Source: JBAXTU01 sp037130015
GTDB lineage: Bacteria > Patescibacteriota > Patescibacteriia > 2-01-FULL-39-33
NCBI GenBank assembly: GCA_037130015.1
Contig: JBAXTU010000001.1
Coordinates: forward strand, 1 to 64,000
DNA: 64,000 bases
Direction: 5' to 3'
A program made the position numbers and the translations under genes. Each line of letters begins with the position of its first letter. Position 1 is the stretch's first letter. Shown here piece by piece: positions 28,594 through 35,359 of the stretch. A model generated the notes under the pieces. It did not search any database and was not told the DNA's origin. It saw only the letters and a list, made by a program, of their open reading frames with translations.

Positions 28594-29288
28594 AAGAGTA
28601 CAAAAGAATATTTTTAGATTTGTTATTTCCTATTTATTGTCTTGGTTGTAAAAAGGAAGAAAATTATTTATGTGATAATTGTCGTCAAACCCTAAAAATA
28701 AATGAAATATATTTTTGTCCTTTATGTGGTATTGAACAGTCTAACGCACGAGCATGTCTGACTTGCGAACAAAAATCATTTTTGGACGGTTTGTTGGTAG
28801 CGACTGATTTTAAACAGCCAATTGTTAATCAGGCCATTCATTTATTAAAATATAATTTTGTCACTGAGTTGGTAGAAATTTTTGAAGAACCTTTGAAAAA
28901 ATATTTGCAAAAAAATAAAGATTGGAATAGTGATTTTTTATTGTTGCCCGTACCGCTTCATCCCAAGCGTCTGCGAGAAAGGGGATTTAATCAAGCTGAA
29001 TTAATTTGTACTTTAATTAAAAAAATCAGTGGTAATGAATTAGCTCAGCCGTTGTTGCAAAAAATTCAATATACCAAACCGCAAGCCAAGGTGAGTCAGG
29101 CTCAAAATCGTTGGGCCAATATAAGTGGTAGTTTTGCTTATAATAATTTGGAATTAACTATTGAAAAAATAAATATTATATTGGTTGATGATGTTTGCAC
29201 TACTGGCGCCACCTTGCAAGAATGCGCCAAAATCTTAAAAAATAACGGTTGGAAAAACGTTTGGGGACTGACGCTGGCTAGGGGTTGA
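28584..29288 (+). CDS. comF: ComF family phosphoribosyltransferase-like protein
   Basis: The 234-residue protein has an N-terminal zinc-finger-like region with C-x2-C pairs (CLGC, CDNC, CPLC, CLTC) and a PRTase domain. The latter shows LLPVPLHPKRLRERGFNQAE and the PRPP loop ILVDDVCTTGATL. ComF is needed for natural transformation in several bacteria, probably helping incoming single-stranded DNA in the cytoplasm. It starts with GTG, overlapping the secretion cassette by 10 bp, and ends with TGA. The link to the type IV pilus genes downstream is inference. Confidence 0.92.
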   Translation: MAIKEYKRIFLDLLFPIYCLGCKKEENYLCDNCRQTLKINEIYFCPLCGIEQSNARACLTCEQKSFLDGLLVATDFKQPIVNQAIHLLKYNFVTELVEIFEEPLKKYLQKNKDWNSDFLLLPVPLHPKRLRERGFNQAELICTLIKKISGNELAQPLLQKIQYTKPQAKVSQAQNRWANISGSFAYNNLELTIEKINIILVDDVCTTGATLQECAKILKNNGWKNVWGLTLARG

Positions 29289-29330
29289 AAAAATGTTGGA
29301 AAGATGATAATATGTGGTAGAGGTTTACCT

Positions 29331-29420
29331 GGAGAGGTGGCTGAGTGGCTGAAAGCGACGGTTTGCTAAACCGTTGAGCGTCTTTTTGGCGCTCCGGGGG
29401 TTCGAATCCCCCCTTCTCCG
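29331..29420 (+). tRNA. tRNA-Ser (anticodon GCT)
   Basis: A 90-nt class II tRNA with acceptor GGAGAGG/CTTCTCC, anticodon stem ACGGT/ACCGT around loop TTGCTAA (anticodon 29365-29367), a long variable arm and T-loop TTCGAAT. It reads AGC/AGT. The discriminator is G; no CCA is coded. Confidence 0.95.
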
Positions 29421-29434
29421 AAGATTTAAAATAG

Positions 29435-29521
29435 GGAGAGGTGGCAGAGCGGTTGAATGCGTCAGTCTTGAAAACTGAAGTCCCCTTAAAAGGACCGCGA
29501 GTTCGAATCTCGCCCTCTCCG
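29435..29521 (+). tRNA. tRNA-Ser (anticodon TGA)
   Basis: Acceptor GGAGAGG/CCTCTCC, anticodon stem TCAGT/ACTGA around loop CTTGAAA (anticodon 29469-29471), long variable arm, and T stem GCGAG/CTCGC. It reads TCN serine codons. It follows the other tRNA-Ser by 14 bp with the same acceptor stem start and discriminator G; no CCA is coded. Confidence 0.95.
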
Positions 29522-29567
29522 ATTGTAGATTATTTTAAATTAAAATTAAAAAGATATTTTTAAACCT

Positions 29568-30068
29568 ATGGAAGGTGACAAAAATCAAAACATGCAATTT
29601 GCCGAAGCTATTTTTGCTTGGCAATTTCCCGAGTACGAAAAATACCAAAAAAGTTTTTGGTGGTATGTAATCACATTGGTGGTTTTAATTTTTGCCGTTT
29701 GGTGGCTAATTTTGGATCAAAATTATGTTTTTGCCATTTTCTTGGTTTTATTTTATTTGTTAGTAATTTTTTATGATGTCAGACAGCAGGAGATAGTTGA
29801 TTTTATTATCACGCCTGATGGTTTTATGTTCGGCAAGAGGTTTTATGAGTATAGGGAAATTTCTGATTTTTTTATTATTTATCAGAATAATGGCATAAAA
29901 AATTTGTATTTTGATTTTAAAAATCCACTCAAGGGCAGATTGATTGTGCCAATAGATGGACAAAACGCCGTGGCCGTACGTGAATATCTACTCAAGTATA
30001 TGCATGAAAATTTGGAACGTGAAGCCGAACCATTATCCGAGATTTTTCGCAGACTCTTGAAATTTTAA
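29568..30068 (+). CDS. Conserved-type membrane protein with two helices, function unknown
   Basis: The 166-residue protein starts with a short soluble part (FAEAIFAWQFPEYEKYQKS), then two membrane helices (about 29-47 and 51-69), then a soluble domain rich in strands (IITPDGFMFGKRFYEYREIS) ending in a helical tail. The layout resembles small PH-like or DUF membrane proteins, but I do not recognise the family. It lies alone between tRNA genes. Confidence 0.75.
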   Translation: MEGDKNQNMQFAEAIFAWQFPEYEKYQKSFWWYVITLVVLIFAVWWLILDQNYVFAIFLVLFYLLVIFYDVRQQEIVDFIITPDGFMFGKRFYEYREISDFFIIYQNNGIKNLYFDFKNPLKGRLIVPIDGQNAVAVREYLLKYMHENLEREAEPLSEIFRRLLKF

Positions 30069-30105
30069 TTGTTTTGTGTTATATTTTTGTTGTTTAGTAT
30101 TGTCT

Positions 30106-30179
30106 GTCCTCGTAGCTTAGCTGGATAAAGCGTCAGCTTGCGGAGCTGAAGATCGCAGGTTCAAATCCTGCCGGGGACA
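30106..30179 (+). tRNA. tRNA-Arg (anticodon GCG)
   Basis: A 74-nt tRNA: acceptor GTCCTCG/CGGGGAC, D stem GCTT/AAGC, anticodon stem TCAGC/GCTGA around loop TTGCGGA (anticodon 30140-30142), T arm GCAGG-TTCAAAT-CCTGC, discriminator A, no coded CCA. A20, an arginine identity base, is present. Most bacteria instead read CGN with ACG (edited to ICG). Confidence 0.93.
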
Positions 30180-30224
30180 CAAGAAAAAGTTAAAAGTAGA
30201 AAGTTTATAAAGTTCATAAAGTCC

Positions 30225-32288
30225 ATGTTGTCTTTGCAATCAAAAATTTCTGAAATCAACGGCATCGGCAAATCCAAGGCTAACAAATTTAAAAAACTTG
30301 AAATTGAGACCGTTCGCGATCTCATTTTTTATTATCCTTTTCGTTATGATGATTTTAGTCAGCTAAAAAAAATTAGCGAGCTTAGTGTGGGGGATGTGGC
30401 TACAATTCGCGCCAAAGTGGAACTTATCGCGGCCAAGCGTAGTCCGCGTCAGCGAAAAATAATTACCGAAGCGCTCATTAGCGACGAGACTGATCAAATA
30501 AAAATAATTTGGTTTAATCAGCCATGGATTGCCAAGTCTATTCGTCCAGGAGATGAATTATTTATTTCCGGCAAAGTGGCTGGTGATCTTTTTAATTTGT
30601 ATTTTTCTTCGCCCAGCTATGAAAAAGTTTCGGCCCATAGTTTGCATACAGCTAGACTGGTGCCGATTTATTCGCTCACCCAAGGTCTCACTTCTAAGCA
30701 ATTGCGATATATAATCGGATCGGCACTTGATTCGGTGGAGAAAGTAGAAGATTGGTTGCCAACCGAGATAAAAAAAGAAAACAAATTGGCAGATTTAAAA
30801 TTTGCTGTGCGTGCTGTTCATTTTCCGGAGAGCGCTGATGAGCTAGTTGTCGCTAGACGACGACTGGCTTGGGATGAATTATTTTTGGTGCAATTGTGGG
30901 CCCAGTTGATGCGTCGTGATTTAAAAAATAAACAGAGCAGAGTTATAAATTTTTTTGAAAATGAAACCAAAGATTTTGTAAAAAATTTAAAATTCACGCT
31001 CACTGTTGATCAAAAAAAAGTGGCTTGGGAAATTTTGAAAGACATTGGCAAGGCCGAACCAATGAATCGTTTGTTGGAAGGTGATGTGGGTAGTGGCAAG
31101 ACCGTGGTAGCGACCATGTGTATGTATAATGCGGTTTTGAATAATTTTCAGTCAGCTCTTATGGCGCCAACGGAAATTTTGGCAACCCAGCATTTTAATA
31201 ATTTATCAAAGCTATTTGATAATACTAATATTCGCCTGGGACTTGCCACTTCCAGCCAAAAAATTATTGGCCAAGAAAATTTATCAAAAAAAGATTTTTA
31301 TAAAAAATGCGAGAACGGAGAAGTTGATATTATTATTGGCACTCATGCGCTTATTCAAAAAGAAGTAAATTTTAAGGATTTGGCACTGGTTATTATTGAT
31401 GAACAGCATCGTTTTGGCGTGGAGCAAAGGGAAGTTTTGAAAAGCAAAGGAGCGAAAAAAAATGTGCCTCATTTTTTGTCACTCACGGCCACGCCAATTC
31501 CACGATCACTAGCGCTCACTCTTTATGGGGATTTGGATTTGTCCATAATAAAACAAATGCCCATGGGGCGAAAGCAAATTATTACGAGATTAATTCCACC
31601 AGATAAAAGAAGTTTGGCCTATGGTTTTATTCGTCAAGAAATAGCCAAAGGCAGGCAAGTTTTTGTGATTTGTCCACGCATTGATGCTGGTGATAAATTT
31701 GGTTCGGCTTCGGTCAAAGTTGAATTTGAAAAATTAAGCCAGGATATTTTTTCTGATTTATCAGTAGGACTGCTTCATGGTAAAATGAAATCAGTTGAAA
31801 AAGAAAAAGTGATGGCTGATTTTGCGCAAAATAAAATTTCTATTTTAGTGGCCACTTCTGTGGTAGAGGTTGGTGTGGATATTCCTAATGCCACCGTGAT
31901 GATGATTGAAGGATCAGAAAGATTCGGCCTTTCTCAGTTGCACCAATTCCGCGGTCGGGTTGGCCGAGGCGAGGAACAAGCGTATTGTTTTTTGTTCAGT
32001 GAGTCAAATGATTTGCAAACATTGTCCCGTTTGTCAGCGCTGGTAAAATGCCATGATGGTTTTGAATTGTCTCAGCTGGATTTGAAAAATCGCGGTAGTG
32101 GTCAGCTTTATGGTTATGACCAGTCTGGTTTTATGAATTTTAAAATTGCTGATTTAAATGATTTAGAACTTATAAAACAAACTAAGCTATCAGCCGAAAA
32201 ACTGGTCAGGCAGAATTCTGATTTGTCTGCTTGGCCGGCTTTAAATGAAAAATTATTATCTTTGGAATTATCTACTCATGGCGAATAA
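30225..32288 (+). CDS. recG: ATP-dependent DNA helicase RecG
   Basis: RecG reverses stalled replication forks and processes branched DNA. The 687-residue length is normal. The N-terminal helix-hairpin-helix and wedge (OB) domain starts ISEINGIGKSKANKFKKL, with RDLIFYYPFRYDD. The helicase domains show Walker A LLEGDVGSGKTVVA (near 284-297), DEQH in IIDEQHRFGVEQRE, SLTATPIPRSLALT, VVEVGVDIPNATVMMIE and QFRGRVGRG. These are all characteristic of RecG. It stands 45 bp after tRNA-Arg. Confidence 0.96.
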   Translation: MLSLQSKISEINGIGKSKANKFKKLEIETVRDLIFYYPFRYDDFSQLKKISELSVGDVATIRAKVELIAAKRSPRQRKIITEALISDETDQIKIIWFNQPWIAKSIRPGDELFISGKVAGDLFNLYFSSPSYEKVSAHSLHTARLVPIYSLTQGLTSKQLRYIIGSALDSVEKVEDWLPTEIKKENKLADLKFAVRAVHFPESADELVVARRRLAWDELFLVQLWAQLMRRDLKNKQSRVINFFENETKDFVKNLKFTLTVDQKKVAWEILKDIGKAEPMNRLLEGDVGSGKTVVATMCMYNAVLNNFQSALMAPTEILATQHFNNLSKLFDNTNIRLGLATSSQKIIGQENLSKKDFYKKCENGEVDIIIGTHALIQKEVNFKDLALVIIDEQHRFGVEQREVLKSKGAKKNVPHFLSLTATPIPRSLALTLYGDLDLSIIKQMPMGRKQIITRLIPPDKRSLAYGFIRQEIAKGRQVFVICPRIDAGDKFGSASVKVEFEKLSQDIFSDLSVGLLHGKMKSVEKEKVMADFAQNKISILVATSVVEVGVDIPNATVMMIEGSERFGLSQLHQFRGRVGRGEEQAYCFLFSESNDLQTLSRLSALVKCHDGFELSQLDLKNRGSGQLYGYDQSGFMNFKIADLNDLELIKQTKLSAEKLVRQNSDLSAWPALNEKLLSLELSTHGE

Positions 32289-32295
32289 TTTTTTG

Positions 32296-32323
32296 TTGAC
32301 TTTTTATTTTTTAGTGCTATAAT
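32296..32323 (+). promoter_or_regulatory. Strong promoter before DksA-like zinc-finger gene
   Basis: TTGACT (32296-32301) and TATAAT (32318-32323) lie 16 bp apart, and TGC precedes the -10, making it an extended -10. A leader of about 110 nt follows before the next gene. Confidence 0.75.
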
Positions 32324-32380
32324 ATATTATTATCAAGTTCTTTAGGCCCTTTTTACGGCTTTGGCTGAGAAAGGAGGAGT

Positions 32381-32398
32381 ATGACTGGATTATTTTGA
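32381..32398 (+). CDS. Possible five-codon leader peptide (MTGLF)
   Basis: ATG-ACT-GGA-TTA-TTT-TGA follows a strong ribosome site (AAGGAGG, 8 bp upstream). It lies in the leader between the promoter at 32296 and the zinc-finger gene at 32438. Such a strong site on a five-codon frame suggests leader translation or control, but this is inference. Confidence 0.35.
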   Translation: MTGLF

Positions 32399-32437
32399 TG
32401 AGATGGAAATAAACCAATAGACAAAGGATGAAAGAAT

Positions 32438-32653
32438 ATGGTAGCCACTAAGACAAGGCCAGAAACAACAAGAGTCAGACGCAGTAAAACGGAAGTGGTT
32501 TTTTGTGAGACGTGCGACAATCCAATTGATCCGCGACGGGTTGATTTTTTGCAAAAATCGCAAATATCAGTTGTTAACTGTGTCACTTGCCAACAGCAAG
32601 AAGAAATGGCTGGTGCCACCACCAGAAGGCATATTAGACGCTCTTTTGAATAA
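32438..32653 (+). CDS. Small DksA/TraR-type zinc-finger protein
   Basis: The 71-residue protein has a basic N-terminus (TKTRPETTRVRRSK) and a four-Cys finger: CETC, then CVTC 26 residues on, with NPIDPRRVDFLQK between. That spacing and the I-x-x-x-R pattern are those of the C-terminal finger of DksA/TraR proteins. Only the finger is present; the coiled-coil that reaches into RNA polymerase is missing. It may bind RNA polymerase or another partner. Strong promoter and terminator make it a single-gene unit. Confidence 0.65.
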   Translation: MVATKTRPETTRVRRSKTEVVFCETCDNPIDPRRVDFLQKSQISVVNCVTCQQQEEMAGATTRRHIRRSFE

Positions 32654-32678
32654 AAAGCGTTAACATCTCAAAAAAAAC

Positions 32679-32713
32679 GAGCAGTGAACCAAGTGTCACT
32701 GCTCTTATTTTTT
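32679..32713 (+). terminator. Rho-independent terminator after the zinc-finger gene
   Basis: GAGCAGTGA and TCACTGCTC form a perfect 9-bp stem with an 8-nt loop, followed by TTATTTTTTTT. It lies about 26 bp after the stop. Confidence 0.9.
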
Positions 32714-32723
32714 TGTTTAAGAC

Positions 32724-32751
32724 TTGACAAATAAAAAAAATAAGTTATAAT
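32724..32751 (+). promoter_or_regulatory. Consensus promoter before the 65-residue protein gene
   Basis: TTGACA (32724-32729) and TATAAT (32746-32751), both perfect consensus, lie 16 bp apart. This is the best promoter in the window. Confidence 0.9.
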
Positions 32752-32794
32752 AGAGACAGTTAAACAAGAATAGTTCTTTAATCAGAGTCAATTT

Positions 32795-32827
32795 GACCGC
32801 AAAAATAAAAAAAGAAAGGAGGCGGTC
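32795..32827 (+). promoter_or_regulatory. Possible hairpin occluding the ribosome site of the 65-residue gene
   Basis: GACCGC (32795-32800) can pair with GCGGTC (32822-32827), which runs from the last G of the AGGAGG ribosome site up to the ATG. The loop holds the rest of the site. It could limit initiation, though six pairs around a 21-nt loop is weak. Confidence 0.35.
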
Positions 32828-33025
32828 ATGGAATTTTTTGACAGCTTTAACAATGATCGCCAAGCCGTAGATGTCATTGAGGACATCGTGGACAAAGCCA
32901 AGGAGGGAGTGATTACTCCCAGAGAAGCCAGCAGATTAATTCTGCAAAAAGGTTATCTTGCCGAACCACCAAGGCTGGCATTAATTTTATCCTACAATAG
33001 GATAACAGACTTTTGTCCAAATTAA
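32828..33025 (+). CDS. Small protein of unknown function (65 residues)
   Basis: A strong ribosome site (AGGAGG) and a consensus promoter support the gene. The protein is acidic and helical in its first half (DRQAVDVIEDIVDKAKEGVI), with TPREASRLILQKGY next. It has no membrane segment. I do not recognise a family. It sits between two terminators as a single-gene unit, so it may be highly expressed. Confidence 0.7.
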   Translation: MEFFDSFNNDRQAVDVIEDIVDKAKEGVITPREASRLILQKGYLAEPPRLALILSYNRITDFCPN

Positions 33026-33036
33026 CTTGGTGTAAC

Positions 33037-33078
33037 AACCCGCCCGTCATTCACTATTGTGAAATGACGGGTTATTTT
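33037..33078. terminator. Two-way terminator between convergent genes
   Basis: CCCGTCATT-CAC pairs with GTG-AAATGACGGG around a 4-nt loop with one bulged A. A T-rich tail follows on the plus strand (33072-33079). The gene for the 65-residue protein and radA converge here. Confidence 0.8.
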
Positions 33079-33079
33079 T

Positions 33080-34408
33080 TTACTTCAAAGCACTAATCGC
33101 TTCGCCGATATTTTTAACTGCTAAAATTTTTAGACCAGTGATATTTATTTTATTGGTGGCCGGAATTACTGCTGAAACAAAACCCAAACGTTTGGCTTCT
33201 TTGAGTCTTCTTTCCAGTTGAGGCACACTACGAATTTCGCCTGACAAACCAACCTCGCCAAGCAAGAGTGTTTTTTCTGGTAAAGTTTTTTCGGCGTAGG
33301 CTGAGGCTACAGCCAAACACACGGCCAAGTCAGCTGATGTTTCTTTTATTTTTAAACCGCCGGCGATATTTAAATAAATATCGTGATTGCCAGTATTTAT
33401 TTTGCTATGCTTGGCCAGCACAGCGAGTAGCATTTGTAATCTGTTTAAATCAAAACCAGCCGAGCGTCTTTGCGGATAACCAAAAGAAGTTTTGCTAGCT
33501 AAGGCTTGCACTTCAATTAGAAAAGGCCGACTGCCTTCTAAAATCATGGTGGCGGAAATGCCAGGATTGGTCAGTGATAAATTTTGATCATAAAAAATTC
33601 CAGTCGGATCGGAAATTTCTTTTAGTCCACTGGCTGTCATTTCAAAAATTCCAATTTCACCAGTGGAGCCAAAACGGTTTTTGACGGTGCGTAATATTTT
33701 ATAAAAATTTTGCGCGTCGTTTTCCAGATAAATTACCGTATCCACCAGATGTTCCAAAGTTTTTGGGCCGGCGACTAGGCCGTCTTTGGTGACATGGCCA
33801 ATGGCGAGCACGGCAATATTTTTGGTTTTGGCTAGCGCCATAAGTTTGGCGGCTGAGGCCGTGATTTGCGAAACACTGCCGGCTGAGCCAGGGGAGTCTG
33901 CAGAATAAATTGTTTGAATGGAATCAATAATCAATAAGTCAGGTTTTTCCGCTTCGGCTGTGGCAATTATTTTTTCAACATTGGTTTCTGGTAAAAATAA
34001 TAAGCGACTCAAATCACTGGTGAGTCGCACGGCGCGCATCTTGACTTGTTCGGCTGATTCTTCGCCTGAGGCGTATAAACATTTTTTTAGTTGGCCTGAT
34101 AATTGCAAAGCCAAAGTTGATTTGCCAATGCCCGGATCACCACCAAGCAGTAAAAAAGAACCAACGACAATTCCACCACCAAGTACTCGGTCTAATTCAT
34201 CAATATTAGTTGTCAATCTTTTTTCATTTTTTTTATCCAGGCGCGACAAATCAATGGCTTGAAGTGGACTGACAGCTGGAGATTTTTCTTTTTTTTCAAT
34301 ATTTTTTTCCTCAATAATGGTGCTCCATTTGCCACATTCAGTACAACGGCCTTGCCATTTGGGATATTGAGCTCCGCAGTTGGAGCAGGTGAAGATGGTG
34401 GTTATCAT
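33080..34408 (-). CDS. radA: DNA repair protein RadA
   Basis: RadA (Sms) is a RecA-like ATPase that helps branch migration in recombination and, in competent bacteria, in transformation. The 442-residue protein has the N-terminal zinc finger FTCSNCGAQYPKWQGRCTEC, Walker A GGDPGIGKSTLALQL (near 90-104), Walker B LLIIDSIQT, the RadA-specific KNRFGSTGEIG, and a Lon-like C-terminal domain. It is the last gene of a nine-gene minus-strand run and starts only 2 bp after the end of the pilin-fusion gene. Confidence 0.96.
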   Translation of the reverse strand: MITTIFTCSNCGAQYPKWQGRCTECGKWSTIIEEKNIEKKEKSPAVSPLQAIDLSRLDKKNEKRLTTNIDELDRVLGGGIVVGSFLLLGGDPGIGKSTLALQLSGQLKKCLYASGEESAEQVKMRAVRLTSDLSRLLFLPETNVEKIIATAEAEKPDLLIIDSIQTIYSADSPGSAGSVSQITASAAKLMALAKTKNIAVLAIGHVTKDGLVAGPKTLEHLVDTVIYLENDAQNFYKILRTVKNRFGSTGEIGIFEMTASGLKEISDPTGIFYDQNLSLTNPGISATMILEGSRPFLIEVQALASKTSFGYPQRRSAGFDLNRLQMLLAVLAKHSKINTGNHDIYLNIAGGLKIKETSADLAVCLAVASAYAEKTLPEKTLLLGEVGLSGEIRSVPQLERRLKEAKRLGFVSAVIPATNKINITGLKILAVKNIGEAISALK

Positions 34409-34410
34409 TT

Positions 34411-35349
34411 CTAGTAGTAATTAGCTTGAGCGTGCCAGTGGCGCGTGTTTTCTTGGTAATAAATTGTATCTCCTATACGATAGCAAGGCATACTGCCACA
34501 AGGATAATTTCGTGACCCGCCATCATATACTCTGGTGCCATTAGTTTGTATATTTTGATCTAATTTATCATAGCCTGCCTCGCCAGGTTTTCTTTGAATA
34601 TCATAACAATTGTCATTACAGCCATAATGATGACCAGTTTCAGTACCGCCTGTCACATCAACCACACAATTAGTGCATTGCTGTTTTAGTCTAATGGCGC
34701 TATTTACGGCTGTTGATGCTAGGCCACCAACACAAGTGCAAGAGCCATTATTGCAATCTTGGCAATTACCTGATGAAGTAATATTGACACCAGCATTATT
34801 TAAAGCTGATCTATTGGCTGTTTCGTTAGTTGGTGTATTATTTGGAGATGGTTGACCAGTTCCGGTTCCAGTAGTTGATGGTTGAGTATCTTTATTACTA
34901 TTATTGCTGATATTATTATTTAATGAACTTCCTCCACTACCTGGACTGGCAGCTGAGTCCACACCTGGTCCTAATTCAGGCATGGAAATAATTGTGAGCC
35001 TGGGATTAACAAGACTTAAAACAGTATAAGATAAAAAAAATAAAATTAGTCCGGCAATGGCCGAGATGATAATATCTTTGGCTTCGTTGATGGTGCCACT
35101 GTTGCCACGAGAGGTGAGCCATTTCATACCGCCCCACATCAGCATGACTGTCACGAGCACGCCCACAACTCCGGCAAAAAATTGATACCACAAAGAAATA
35201 TATTCATCAAAACTACTGACCGTAGTTTTTGAGCCTAGGGGTACATTGAGTTTGAATTCAGTAGAGGTGGCTGAAGCGATCAAAGGAAAAATAAACCAAA
35301 CAGCAATAGCTATGGAAATAAATATTTTTAAATAGGTATTTTTTTTCAT
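34411..35349 (-). CDS. VirB2-like pilin module fused to an M15-peptidase-like C-terminal domain
   Basis: Residues 1-27 form a signal peptide (VWFIFPLIASA). The module at about 51-125 has two membrane helices around WGGMKWLTSRGNSGTINEAK, like TrbC/VirB2 conjugative pilins. A Ser/Asn/Thr/Pro linker follows. The last ~130 residues are Cys-rich and end with HWH (304-306), while GHHYGCNDNCYDIQ lies near 236. The H-x-x-G-x(n)-D plus H-x-H pattern recalls metal-binding residues of M15 D-Ala peptidases. The pilin module matches two in the next gene. The M15 comparison is inference and the His/Asp spacing is unusual. Confidence 0.75.
   Translation of the reverse strand: MKKNTYLKIFISIAIAVWFIFPLIASATSTEFKLNVPLGSKTTVSSFDEYISLWYQFFAGVVGVLVTVMLMWGGMKWLTSRGNSGTINEAKDIIISAIAGLILFFLSYTVLSLVNPRLTIISMPELGPGVDSAASPGSGGSSLNNNISNNSNKDTQPSTTGTGTGQPSPNNTPTNETANRSALNNAGVNITSSGNCQDCNNGSCTCVGGLASTAVNSAIRLKQQCTNCVVDVTGGTETGHHYGCNDNCYDIQRKPGEAGYDKLDQNIQTNGTRVYDGGSRNYPCGSMPCYRIGDTIYYQENTRHWHAQANYY
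35079..35148 (-). repeat. VirB2-module DNA repeat, copy 1
   Basis: A 70-bp block coding for WGGMKWLTSRGNSGTINEAK is nearly identical to 36181-36250 and 36511-36580. Confidence 0.85.
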
Positions 35350-35359
35350 TTTAATTTAT

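Noticed and set aside
29331..29521. Paired tRNA-Ser genes as an integration site
   Set aside because: No integrase, direct repeat of a tRNA end or change of gene content is visible beside them.
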